Part shown: positions 26,244-35,889 of the stretch, piece by piece
Numbering within the stretch: the stretch's first letter is position 1
Layout: every line of letters starts with the position of its first letter
Assembly: GCF_026151205.1 (NCBI RefSeq)
Contig: NC_087081.1
Span: 7,809,246-7,873,245, forward strand
Reading direction: 5' to 3'
Origin: Bolinopsis microptera
Taxonomy: Eukaryota > Ctenophora > Tentaculata > Lobata > Bolinopsidae
DNA: 64,000 bases
The notes under the pieces: model-generated
Database searches by the model: none
What the model saw: the letters and a program-made list of their open reading frames with translations, nothing else
Told to the model about the DNA's origin: nothing
Made by a program: the position numbers and the translations under genes

Positions 26244-26868
26244 TAGTAGAAGAGCCTATAGTGTACTGTCAGGAACTAACCTAAGGCCCATCCTCACAAC
26301 AAACTACCATATATTATGTCAAAAGACTACATCGACATAATAAACAGCAAAGTAATTATTATTATTATTAAATCTAAAATAGCTAAAATAGCTAAAATAG
26401 CTAAAATAGCTACGTAATAATTTAATAAATTATTAACAGGCCCCTTAACGTGGGCAATAATATACGCTTTATAAATTATATAATAAACAAATTGAAGTCT
26501 ATTTTTCCAATGTTGTTAAGTGTTTCTTTAGATCTGTTTTGGTTTTTCGTGGGAGTTCCCACATTTGTTGGTTGAGATTGCTCAACATAACATACATGCT
26601 TGACTGCTTTATTGACCCGGACAGGCACCGGGGGCAGACATCCCAACACCAGTGTGTTGGAACATAGTGTTGGTCTGCTTCAGGACGTGTTAGATCCTAG
26701 AGAAGCCGCCATCCCCTCTACTGCTTTAGCTCAGCGGCAGCATGAGCCCTGGTTTCCTGCCACATTGGTACCTCTGAAAGTACAGAAAAGTGGTGGATTT
26801 CGGGGTCCAGGATACTCCCTCTTTGTTCTTTGTGGTGGTAATATTTCTCTGAGATGTTTGCAGAGTCT

Positions 26869-27210
26869 TTATTTCATGATCTTTCTAGTTGGATAAATCC
26901 TGGAGAGCATCATTTTGTCCCCAAAGAAATTCGACTCTCCTAATGAATGATTTTGTGTGCTGCTTTTTGTTAACACTTCATCTAGATAGGAATGTGAGTC
27001 TGCCCCACCCAGCTCTTCTTTCAGTTGCAGGCAACTGGTGTCTTGCACCTCCAGACACAATAGGAGCTGGTGTATGGGAGAATCAATGAAGCTGTTACAG
27101 AAACGACAGGCCCCACCACTGCCACCACCCATGATCTTTTGGATATTCGCAAAGAGTGGTGAGCTGCCGTGAATGTAGTCCATTATTCGGCTGTCCAGAT
27201 TTTTACTCAT
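26869..27210 (-). pseudogene. LINE C-terminal fragment with CCHC zinc knuckle
   Basis: The frame reads RIMDYIHGSSPLFANIQKIM and then CRFCNSFIDSPIHQLLLC, a C-x2-C-x8-H-x4-C knuckle of the type found after the reverse transcriptase in several non-LTR clades. Neither end has matching flanking domains, so it is a decayed remnant. It may belong to the same insertion as the LINE tail at 27,270. Confidence 0.6.
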
Positions 27211-27269
27211 GTTGTGCCCGAATAAAAAGTTGTTTTTGTCTAGGAGCAGCCCACTGTTTTTGATCTTTG

Positions 27270-27480
27270 TGATAAAGTAAAGTAAAGTAAAATTTATGAC
27301 ATCACATCATCACACATGTCTACAAAATATCATCGCACTATGCAAAAAATATATAATAAATATTTCCCCACCAACATTAATTATTTATCAAATGCAATAT
27401 TTTTTTTTTAAATCAAAACATTATCCTATTTTTAAAACCTAATCAAATTTCCCAGTGGAATAAAGATTTATATCACATCA
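27270..27480 (-). mobile_element. Diverged LINE 3' tail
   Basis: (TAAAG)n followed by text matching the 3' end of the LINE at 31,700 (CATCACAxxTGTCTACAAAATATCA) with many substitutions. An older copy of the same LINE family. Confidence 0.75.
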
Positions 27481-28615
27481 TTTTTAAATCACACCCCAAA
27501 GATTGAATCATTGCACTTTGGTTTAATTGAATGTATATATTATTCAAATGACCTTTGCCAACAAATAAGTTCGCCACTGGCACTGAAACCAATTCTTAAC
27601 AGTAACCTAACCATGAGATGTTATCCTAAAGGGCCCCTGCGGGAGCTATGCCAATATTTTTAACGGATCAAGACACACAGATCAGTGATCCACCTTGATT
27701 AGATAGATTAGATTAGATTAAGCTTTGAAGCTACATTTTATATCCGTGAACTACACAATATAAACTAAAGCATGTTTTAGTGTAGACTTTTTGTCACAAC
27801 AAGACTGCAACCTTAGAACTATAGTAACAGTTCTATAACCGGAACCCCTAATGTCTGCTAACAATTTTCTTCTAGTCCTAATATGAGCGCAGCCTTGTCT
27901 CTAAAAACTTAACTAAACCAGCGTTTCGGTGTGTGCATACGCTTTCAGGCACACGCATCCGTTGCCCCGTTAGTTACCTGTCCTTCCAAGACCAAACTAG
28001 CAGTCAAGGACGAAAAGTCATACACCAAATGGGCATTATATTTTATGAATTGTTTTACATCTTTTTATTCAGTAAAATGTGCCAAAATTAAATTCCTAGT
28101 TTCATAGAAATTTTTTGTTTCATTGATCGATCAGCACACTGAAAAAGAGAAGTCAGCATTTTATTGGAATAACTGAAATGAAATCAAACTACTATAACTC
28201 CTGATAATAAGAACTGAGAAATTAAAAATATTTTGTTATATTATTAAGTAAAGCTTAAGCAATGTTAAATCTATATTAGAAAGATTTTAAAAACAAACAA
28301 ATAACTATTCTTGGTCCATAATGAATATAAGTGAACCAAGAACAATATTGCGCTGTACCACGTTGACGATATGACAAATATATAAATAGAACTTGATTTT
28401 TCGATTATTATTATAACGGGTCCAACGACAATTTGACTTTTGCTATGTGTTGATTCAGCCAAATTAATTATTATGTAATCAAGTCTATTTTTTAGTTAGT
28501 TGTCATTCGGCCACATATTAAACAATTTTTATTGCAGTACATTTATAAATGTATCAAAATATGTTATTGTAATTTTGCATGGCTGAAATGTAATAACGCT
28601 TAATTTATATATATA
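27481..28615. other. Non-coding stretch
   Basis: AT-rich, no open frame with support on either strand. A short GATTA-type run lies at 27,700-27,720. Nothing else recognised. Confidence 0.55.
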
Positions 28616-29125
28616 ATTTGACCAAAACCCATAATCATGGGTAGAGTGGACCGCTGCCAGTGTCTCTCTTTCCCAAACAAAAGGAAATGATATTAATTTG
28701 ATTGACCGTTCTCAAATGCAAAATGATACCGAGAATGAAATCGGTCGCTCGCTTTTCCCATTCATTCACGGCTTACGAATTGTAATAAGTTTCGATTGAT
28801 TAGGTACATCAATCAGATGCTGTAAAAATCTCTTTGGGTTGCGTTCGGGTCGATACCTAGTATTTCGGGGTAAGGGTGGTAGTTATTACTTATTGAATTA
28901 GCTGAAGTTTATTGAATCTTTATTGCTGAGTACAGCTGCCTTTGGGTAGTTCTTCTTAATCTATTACAATTGTAAATGAATGGGAAAAGCGAGCGACCGA
29001 TTTCATTCTCGGTATCATTTTGCATTTGAGAACGGTCAATCAAATTAATATCATTTCCTTTTGTTTGGGAAAGAGAGACACTGGCAGCGGTCCACTCTAC
29101 CCATGATTATGGGTTTTGGTCAAAT
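28616..29125. mobile_element. 510-bp foldback element with ~150-bp terminal inverted repeats
   Basis: The left arm, 28,616-28,766 (starting ATTTGACCAAAACCCATAA), is an almost perfect reverse complement of the right arm, 28,975-29,125. The ~210-bp centre has no ORF. Flanks are TA-rich, so a target-site duplication is ambiguous. A non-autonomous DNA transposon (MITE) is the simplest reading. Confidence 0.85.
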
Positions 29126-30376
29126 ATCATCTCTTTTTGATTATAATGTCAGGGTACTTTATAAAGTCGAAATATAAACTGATATCTTCATTAATAATGA
29201 GGAAGTTTCAACAATTTCGAAATTTTTCCTTTAAAAACATTTCCTTGTGTTTAGGTAAGCATATCGGTCGATCACTGACTGAATATGCCACTTAATACTC
29301 ATTCAAGTTGGCATTAAATTCATTTATAATGGCATTAAACTGTCGTGGCAAAGCAGAATTTGTTGGAAATCACAAATGAGCAAAATTCTCACCTTTCGCA
29401 CGTGCAAACTTTGAGCGGACGTTGCGTGCGCATCCAATATTGAATCGCCGTAAAATTTTGCATGTAATTGTTGTATATATAGTTTGATAAGCATGCAAAG
29501 TTTCAAAGTATTTCAAGAAGAACTGTTATCACAACGGCACTCTAAAGTTGACAGAAAATGACGAAAACAGAAATTTTCAGTGATTTTAGCAATTTTCTAT
29601 CAATTTGGGCGTGTCCCCACGTGTGCAACTTTTCGATTTTTAACTTTAAAACTAGCCTAATGCACAATTTATATCTATAGGAAGCAGAACTGAGCTCCAC
29701 AACCCAAGGCATGGCCCAACACCAGAGAATACTAAATCGCAAAATTGACGTTTTTATAAAATAATTCTTCAAAAAAGCACAAACTTCAATGACGAATATC
29801 TTTATGAAGGAGCAAGCTAGAAAAACTTTCCGGTAGATTTTCAGAATGCTTGAACAATTATCTAAGGTAAAAATTTCCTCAGATTTTGAATAAAATTACT
29901 TTTTAATGGTGTAAAATCATTTTTAAAAGTTATTACTTTGTCAAAAAACAAGTTTTAAAAACGGTTAACTTGATGACGTCATCAAGGGGTGTTCATGACG
30001 TCAAATAATTTGTTTATACAATGTAAACTAAAGTGTAAACAATTATTTTCAAGACCTGTGGTCGGAAATGGCTGTATCTTTTATACTTTTGAATCTATGG
30101 ACAATTGAATACAGGCTACAATTGACTGGCAAAGCGTCTATCCCTGAATATATGTATATGTATATGTATGTATGTATGTATCACGACAATCTGTCGTAAA
30201 ACAGGGGTTCTAGGAAACCCATTTCCCGATGCTCCTGAAACTTGAAACTTTTTTTGCAATCGATTTGGTCAACGTCTAGACGTCCTGCAAAGTTTCAGAT
30301 CTCTAACTCAGTTTTAACGTGGTTTTTAAGGCACCTGAATATGGCGATTTCGGGTTTTTTACCGAATTTCGTATAA
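29126..30376. other. Non-coding stretch
   Basis: AT-rich, no supported gene. A GTAT/GTATAT microsatellite is at 30,151-30,181 and two TGACGTCA sites are at 29,974 and 29,997. No strong coding frame on either strand. Confidence 0.5.
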
Positions 30377-30528
30377 CAGTGCTGGCGAGTATTTTATGCA
30401 AATTTCTTAAAAATCTCAACATAACTATTTTTTATTCCTGTCATCTTTGACATCAAATTAGAATGTTTTGAACTAAAAATAAATCTGCTGAACGACTTCC
30501 GATGAGTCTTAATGCCTGAAAAACTCCT

Positions 30529-30586
30529 GCCGGAGGCGGCGGCCTTCGGCCGCCGCCTCCGGCCGGAGTGCACGCTTCGCGTGCAC
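30529..30586. repeat. Pair of perfect hairpins, both with TTC loops
   Basis: First hairpin: a 16-bp perfect stem (30,529-30,544 with 30,548-30,563) around TTC. Four bases later, second hairpin: GTGCACGC, TTC, GCGTGCAC (30,568-30,586). This is almost pure GC inside an AT-rich region. Confidence 0.95.
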
Positions 30587-30609
30587 GAAAGAGGCTTGTA
30601 ACGTGAACC

Positions 30610-30676
30610 AAAGGGGGTATAATAGTAAAGGGGGTATAATAGTAAAGGGGGTATAATAGTAAAGGGGGTACATAGT
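30610..30676 (+). repeat. 17-bp tandem repeat AAAGGGGGTATAATAGT, three perfect plus one degenerate copy
   Basis: Three identical copies at 30,610-30,660, then AAAGGGGGTACATAGT. It lies just after the double hairpin within the same presumed element. Confidence 0.95.
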
Positions 30677-30716
30677 ATACCCACAATAAATGCACCGGTC
30701 GTGCTTGCCAGCACTG

Positions 30717-31689
30717 TGATAATTAATTGAATTTTCCAATTTTAAAATAATGTAAAACACATAAAAATTGTTTTTATTTGTGTTTTGATTATTATGATTT
30801 ATTTTAGTTTTGTAGTTTTATTTTAATTTTCTGAGACATTTTAAAGATAACATCTTTTTAAAATATTACAAAAAGTAATTTAAACAACAAATAAAGTTTA
30901 TGCTTCAGCTTTCATTTTGTATAATTATTAGAACTAACAATGCAAAATTTTTTTAATAGGATAATTATATTTCTATTTCTAAACACAAGTATAACAACTT
31001 TGCGCGCGCACTGATCCAATTAATTGAAAATTAAAAATTTTTCGTTTGTGCAACAACTGTCAAAGCTTGTGGGCTGTGCCATGCATCATAAATTTCCATT
31101 ATCAATTTCAACCACACTATATTTGATATTGCTCAATTGTATTAACAATTGTAGCGCGATGCACTACTGGGTCGCGCGCGCGCATCCAATAATGCTTCTC
31201 GCAACCACAGATTGTGGTATGCAGATTGTGGTATGCAGATCGGCGAGATGCGAAGGATTGACATCGTGAATCAATAATAACAAATAATCGCATTGTTTAC
31301 ATATTTTTGAAGTAGTTAGTAGCGCGCGCCGCGCCGTTAAGTCACTCAGTCACCTCAATAAAAATTATTAATAGATTGTAACCGGTAACAACTAACAATG
31401 CACTGTTAGTTACCAATTACTTCTTTCAGCTTTGGGCCATTTACAAAATTGACAATATTGACTGTCAGTCAAAGTACTTGCAACGTTTCTTATAAATATA
31501 AATAATCCTTTTACGCTGCAAAAGCTTTAGGTCACGTACATTTGCGTCTTCGACTCAACAAACTTTACCAGCTAGTTGCTTCAGTTAGCAAAAAAGAAGC
31601 CAATCAGCCAGTAAAATTTTCTAAGGATGTAATGAGTGATGCGAGGGACAGTGTATGTGATTGATGAATACTATACACCATACAATCTG
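30717..31689. other. Non-coding stretch
   Basis: AT-rich with islands of GCGCGC (31,004, 31,175, 31,322). A 14-bp duplication AGATTGTGGTATGC is at 31,209-31,236. No supported gene. Confidence 0.5.
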
Positions 31690-32537
31690 TTTATGATCGG
31701 AATTTGATAAGTAAGTAAGTAAGTAAAGATTATGACATAACATCATCACAAGTGTCTACAAAATATCAATGCACTGAATAGAAAAATAATTTAAATAAAT
31801 ATATTTTTCCAACAACTTTAATAATTTATTAAATTCAATTTTATTAATTAATAAAATATAATACATTATCTATAAATAATTCATTAATATTTCCGATCCC
31901 AGTGGAATAAAGATTTACAAAACGCTTCTTTGCCACAAAAGGATGGAACCAAAGATATTCATTATATTTCTCCTTATTGTTTAAATAACTGGGTCCTTCA
32001 ATTTTCCCTAAAACTTCATTCGAAACATTGCAAAAATAAAAATCATTTTCACTGTTTTTAGAAATCATTTCTTTCTTAAATCCTTCCAATCTAACTTTAA
32101 AGCTTAAAGCTGTCGAGCAGTTCTTGACATCTGGAGGAAGTTTGTTCCAATAAGGAATGATTTGCTCCGGAAGAAAAGAAGACTGGAGATTCTTTACTTT
32201 AGTTACACTCTTACTACATCTATTGGTTGAAACAAGATTAAGACCAGATCTGCTCATTCTGAACAAACCCGATCCATATTCAGTCAAACCACTAGTTACT
32301 TTAAAAGCTTCAATAAGGTCTCCACGTATTCGCCGCTCTGCCAGCGTTGTCAAATTGAGAATATCCAGTCTACGGCTGTATGGAAGATTACCCACCTCAT
32401 CAATAAGACATATAAACCGCCTCTGGACGCTCTCCAGCTCCAAAACAGTTCCCCAACTTCCATGAGCCGCAACTGGATTCCACAATTGGACACAATACTC
32501 AAGATGAGGTCTTATCAATACTTTATAAATAGCTATC
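31690..32537 (-). pseudogene. CR1-like LINE, 3' part (interrupted by a hAT-like element)
   Basis: The best-preserved copy of the LINE found in the array. The frame from 32,557 to 31,844 reads YKVLIRPHLEYCVQLWNP, LELESVQRRF, RIRGDLIEAFKVTSG and IIPYWNKLPPDVKNC, the standard C-terminal landmarks of CR1-type LINEs, followed by about 60 extra residues and a (TAAG)n tail at 31,708-31,730. The 5' continuation (IREQVV) lies beyond the hAT-like insertion at 33,983-34,010, which restores the conserved text before YKVL. Beyond that the LINE is lost, so it is 5'-truncated. Confidence 0.88.
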
Positions 32538-33990
32538 ATTACAACTAGGCTATCCATTATCGGTATGAAATCTTTTATCTAGATAAACAGATAAAGATTT
32601 AGGTTTTATCTAGATAAAACCGATAAAACCGATAATTTTTCTGCTGAAGGCCAAAGCCAAAATGTATTCCAAATTTCGCAAAAACTAATTGTCGACTTTT
32701 ATTACTGTTTACCAGTAATCTTGCTAAAGTAGGTCACTTCCTTTCTTTTTAAAATATTAGAGCATCAGTTTGCTTCTCCGGGGAGCAAAGGGCACCGTTT
32801 TCTTCAAAACAGTAGACCACTGGTTTCCTTCTCCTGAGAACAGTAACACACAAGTTCTCTTCAAAACAGTAGACCACTGGTTTCTTTCTCCTGAAAACAG
32901 TAACGCACTAGTTCTCTTCAAAACAGTAGACCACTGGTTTCTTTCTCCTGAAAACAGTAACGCACTAGTTCTCTTCAAAACAGTAGACCACTGGTTTCTT
33001 TCTCCTGAAAACAGTAACGCACTAGTTCTCTTCAAAACAGTAGACCACTGGTTTCTTTCTCCTGAAAACAGTAACGCACTAGTCTCTTCAAAACAGTAGA
33101 CCACTGGTTTCCTTCTCCTGAGAACAGTAACGCACTAGTTCTCTTCAAAACAGTAGACCACTGGTTTCTTTCTCCTGAAAACAGTAACGCACTAGTTCTC
33201 TTCAAAACAGTAGACCACTGGTTTCTTTCTCCTGAAAACAGTAACGCACTAGTTCTCTTCAAAACAGTAGACCACTGGTTTCTTTCTCCTGAAAACAGCA
33301 ACGCACTAGTTCTCTTCAAAACAGTAGACCACTGGTTTCCTTCTCCTGAGAACAGTAGTGTACTAGTTCTCTTCAAAACAGTAGACCAAGGGTTTCCTTC
33401 TCCTGAGAACAGTAGTGCACCAAATACCAATTCTCCTCGAAACAGTAAAGCATTTAAAGTGATTCAGTGAACCGTTTTCTTATCCTGTTGATAACTTTGA
33501 GCAACAGATTCTTTCTCCTGAAGACAATGTTTCACGCCCAGAACACTTACGGAATTCAATTGAGTGCCCTGTCGGTATTTTTGACTCTTGTTAACAGTAA
33601 CATGCTCGTTCCCGGCTCCAGAATGGTTGTAAGGTAAAACGCCAGCACCCTCAAGAGAACAATGTCAATAACCATCTCTGGATTTCTACATTTCATACAG
33701 TTCCAGTTCCATAGGTATACAAATGTAAATAAACCTCTTAAGCTCACATCTAAGTAAACTACCTCTTCTATCATACTAGAAGACGTTTGGGACTGTTTCT
33801 TGGATTACTTGGGAAGGCAAAAACACTAATATTTCTTTACAATTTTACGGTATTGTGGCAGTATTTTCGGTAATATCTAGTGAATTTTTATAAAAATATG
33901 TTTTATCTAGATAAACAGATAACTTTTTTTAACGAATTATCGGAGATAATTATCGGTTACGATTATCGGAGTGGATAGCCAAATTACAAC
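32538..33990. mobile_element. hAT-like non-autonomous element with 8-bp target-site duplication, inserted in a LINE
   Basis: The body, 32,546-33,982, starts TAGGCTATCCA and ends TGGATAGCCAA (imperfect inverted termini). It is flanked by identical 8-bp ATTACAAC (32,538-32,545 and 33,983-33,990). Subterminal inverted motifs TTTATCTAGATAAAC and CGATAAT occur at both ends. The interior holds an 11-copy 57-bp minisatellite and no transposase. An 8-bp duplication fits hAT elements. Removing the body and one duplication restores a continuous LINE reading frame. Confidence 0.82.
32800..33430. repeat. 57-bp minisatellite (about 11 copies)
   Basis: The unit contains AAAACAGTAGACCACTGG, then TTTCTTTCTCCTGA, then ACAGTAACGCACTAG. 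As 57 is a multiple of three, open frames persist on both strands (about 109 and 132 codons). They are artefacts of periodicity: 19-residue repeats with no domain and no start context. Confidence 0.95.
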
Positions 33991-34413
33991 CTGTTCTCTA
34001 ATAACTGACAGATGGATGTCTGGAAAGTTAAACAATGTCCCTTTTTATGTCTTAAATTATACACTACAGTGTATGTATCATGTATGTGTATCATATCAAA
34101 AGGTATAATATCCTTATGTATGATTTTAGATCTTTCAGCAGGACATATAATCACGATTTCGAGATAATTCGTATGAACTATGAGTCTATGGGGACTGTTA
34201 GAGACCTTATTATAGAGTCCTTAGTCAACCCCAAAGATTGATCTTTAGCTATTTAAAAAGCACTGTCAGTCGCCATTGTTAATTGAATTTAATGGACAAT
34301 TGGCATTGACTCTGTGGTAAGTCGAGTATTTCAAATCAGTGTCTAATTTATTTTGATAGTTCATTTCAAACTAATACATGTCATTCAATTCTTAACGATC
34401 TGTGCACTTCAGA

Positions 34414-35094
34414 ATGTGTACTCTCAGGGAGAAAGAGGAGTTCAATGAAGAAGAAAGCAAAACCGTGGAATTCAAGGCACACAAGGTATTGGGTTACACA
34501 CAGATGCCTGCTAGAGCTATTTCTGAGCACAAATACCAGCCTGCCTCCAGAACTTTATGTGCCTTTCTTAACATAAATAAGTTGTGTCACTTATACCTAG
34601 GAATACAAGACAATGGTACAGTGAAGGGGCATTATATGTTTGGAGCTCAGATGGAACATTTTAATCAAAATCTAGATTTGTTGATGAAGGAACGATTTGA
34701 TCCCCCTGTAGACAGATACCGGTATGTTGTTAACTTCAAAAAGGTAGAGGCTTTTGACGGGGCTGCTGTCTATCCTAGTACTCCAGGACTTACCATAAAA
34801 CAAGAACACAAATTGCTCTTGCAACCAAATGTTTGCTGGTGCGAACAAGAAATCTCTCAACTTCAATTTCAAGGTGGAAAAAATCCACCCCTTTATGTGA
34901 TTCATGTTCAAATAAATAAATGGGACCCTAACAGAGACAGCAACGGGTTCAAAGTGTGGCCATATTTCACTACCGAGGAAGGCAAGTGTTTTACAAGATA
35001 CAATGCTAGTAACCATGAAGTTCCCCCAGATCAAGTTATTGAGCAAACTAGACTTGACCTACAGGAGCTTCTGTCGGAAGTGTCAGTACACTGA
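34414..35094 (+). CDS. Schlafen-like protein with AlbA_2 domain (226 aa)
   Basis: Single open frame from ATG 34,414 to TGA 35,094. Residues ~10-20 (EESKTVEFKAH) match the E-x-x-x-x-E-F-K start of the Schlafen AlbA_2 domain. Residues ~47-70 read RTLCAFLNINKLCHLYLGIQ, equivalent to the hydrophobic CAFLN...LxIGIxDxG core, then DNGTVKGH. The region to about residue 215 is consistent with the remainder of a Schlafen core or SLFNL1-type protein; no helicase part follows. AlbA_2 proteins bind nucleic acid, and some Schlafens cleave tRNA. The acidic nuclease residues cannot be assigned confidently here. The start could instead be spliced: CACTTCAG immediately precedes the ATG, so an upstream exon is possible. 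Next gene downstream is AP5M1, same strand. Confidence 0.75.
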   Translation: MCTLREKEEFNEEESKTVEFKAHKVLGYTQMPARAISEHKYQPASRTLCAFLNINKLCHLYLGIQDNGTVKGHYMFGAQMEHFNQNLDLLMKERFDPPVDRYRYVVNFKKVEAFDGAAVYPSTPGLTIKQEHKLLLQPNVCWCEQEISQLQFQGGKNPPLYVIHVQINKWDPNRDSNGFKVWPYFTTEEGKCFTRYNASNHEVPPDQVIEQTRLDLQELLSEVSVH

Positions 35095-35825
35095 TTGTGA
35101 TGCATTATTTCTGCACTGTAAATTGATATTTTGTCAACGAATTCTTTTAAGATTACATGTTGTACCTATTGATATGTTGAACAAAATAATTATAAATTTC
35201 AAAATTGTTGCAGGCTGCTTTAATTCAGAATGATACATTACATTTCTTAAAGGTTGTTTTAAGTTTATGTTTTCCTTTTAACTGTAAAACTTCAATTTAA
35301 ATAGAAACAATGATATATATAATGAGGTGTTCTGCACCACATAGTTCTGTAATACTTACGTATTAGCTTTGACCCAATGTCATGGTTTGGGACGCAAATA
35401 GCTTTGAATCATAACTTTGACTCAGCAAAGGGTTTTTAGAAAAATGCCAAATAAATGTATAACTGTTAACAAGGTTATCAGGACTGTAATAGGACATTTT
35501 CAAAACTTTCCTTCCATCAAAGATTCTCTGGATATACCACTTCCAGTAACTTGGTGGCAACTTATGCAACTCTCGCCAACCTCACTAATTGGTCACTGAT
35601 AAAAATTTCAGTCAAAACCACGAAATTTCGGTCAAGGGGACGGCAGAAAAGCTCCTCTTCAAAAATATTTCAAAATTATTTCAAAATCTCTTTTTATATT
35701 CTGATGATTTTCCGTTTATCAAAGCTTTCTTCGGGAATAAAACTTTGAGTACCTCAATCGTGTCTTGTGCCATCCTCAGTGTCCTAATAAGATGGTCATT
35801 GAAAAATAAATTCTGTTGATTAATG

Positions 35826-35833
35826 TATAAAAG
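35826..35833 (+). promoter_or_regulatory. Candidate TATA box of AP5M1
   Basis: TATAAAAG lies 57 bp upstream of the AP5M1 ATG at 35,890. Position is reasonable for a TATA box with a short 5' leader. No transcript evidence. Confidence 0.35.
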
Positions 35834-35889
35834 AGCAACCACCTAACCAATATCAGAGCAACTCTCCTAACAAAGCACTTCCTACTAGA

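Larger units (their letters stand above)
30377..30716. mobile_element. 340-bp inverted-repeat element with GC-rich double hairpin
   Basis: Perfect 10-bp inverted termini CAGTGCTGGC at 30,377-30,386 and GCCAGCACTG at 30,707-30,716, extendable imperfectly. Inside are two GC-rich hairpins and a 17-bp tandem repeat. No clean target-site duplication is seen (TCGTATAA left, TGATAATT right), so the element call is an inference from the inverted ends and the contrasting base composition. Confidence 0.45.

Noticed and set aside
30610-30676. TATAAT repeats as bacterial-type promoters
   Set aside because: The context is eukaryotic and no -35 element or gene follows; kept only as a repeat.
32757-33430. 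Long open frames of 109-132 codons on both strands
   Set aside because: They are products of a 57-bp repeat (a multiple of three) inside a transposon; translations are pure 19-residue repeats with no domain.
32800-33430. Possible CRISPR array
   Set aside because: Contiguous tandem repeats without unique spacers, in a eukaryotic transposon.
35363-35748. Several 60-76-codon frames between the Schlafen-like gene and AP5M1
   Set aside because: Short, overlapping, on both strands, no domain, consistent with chance frames in AT-rich DNA.
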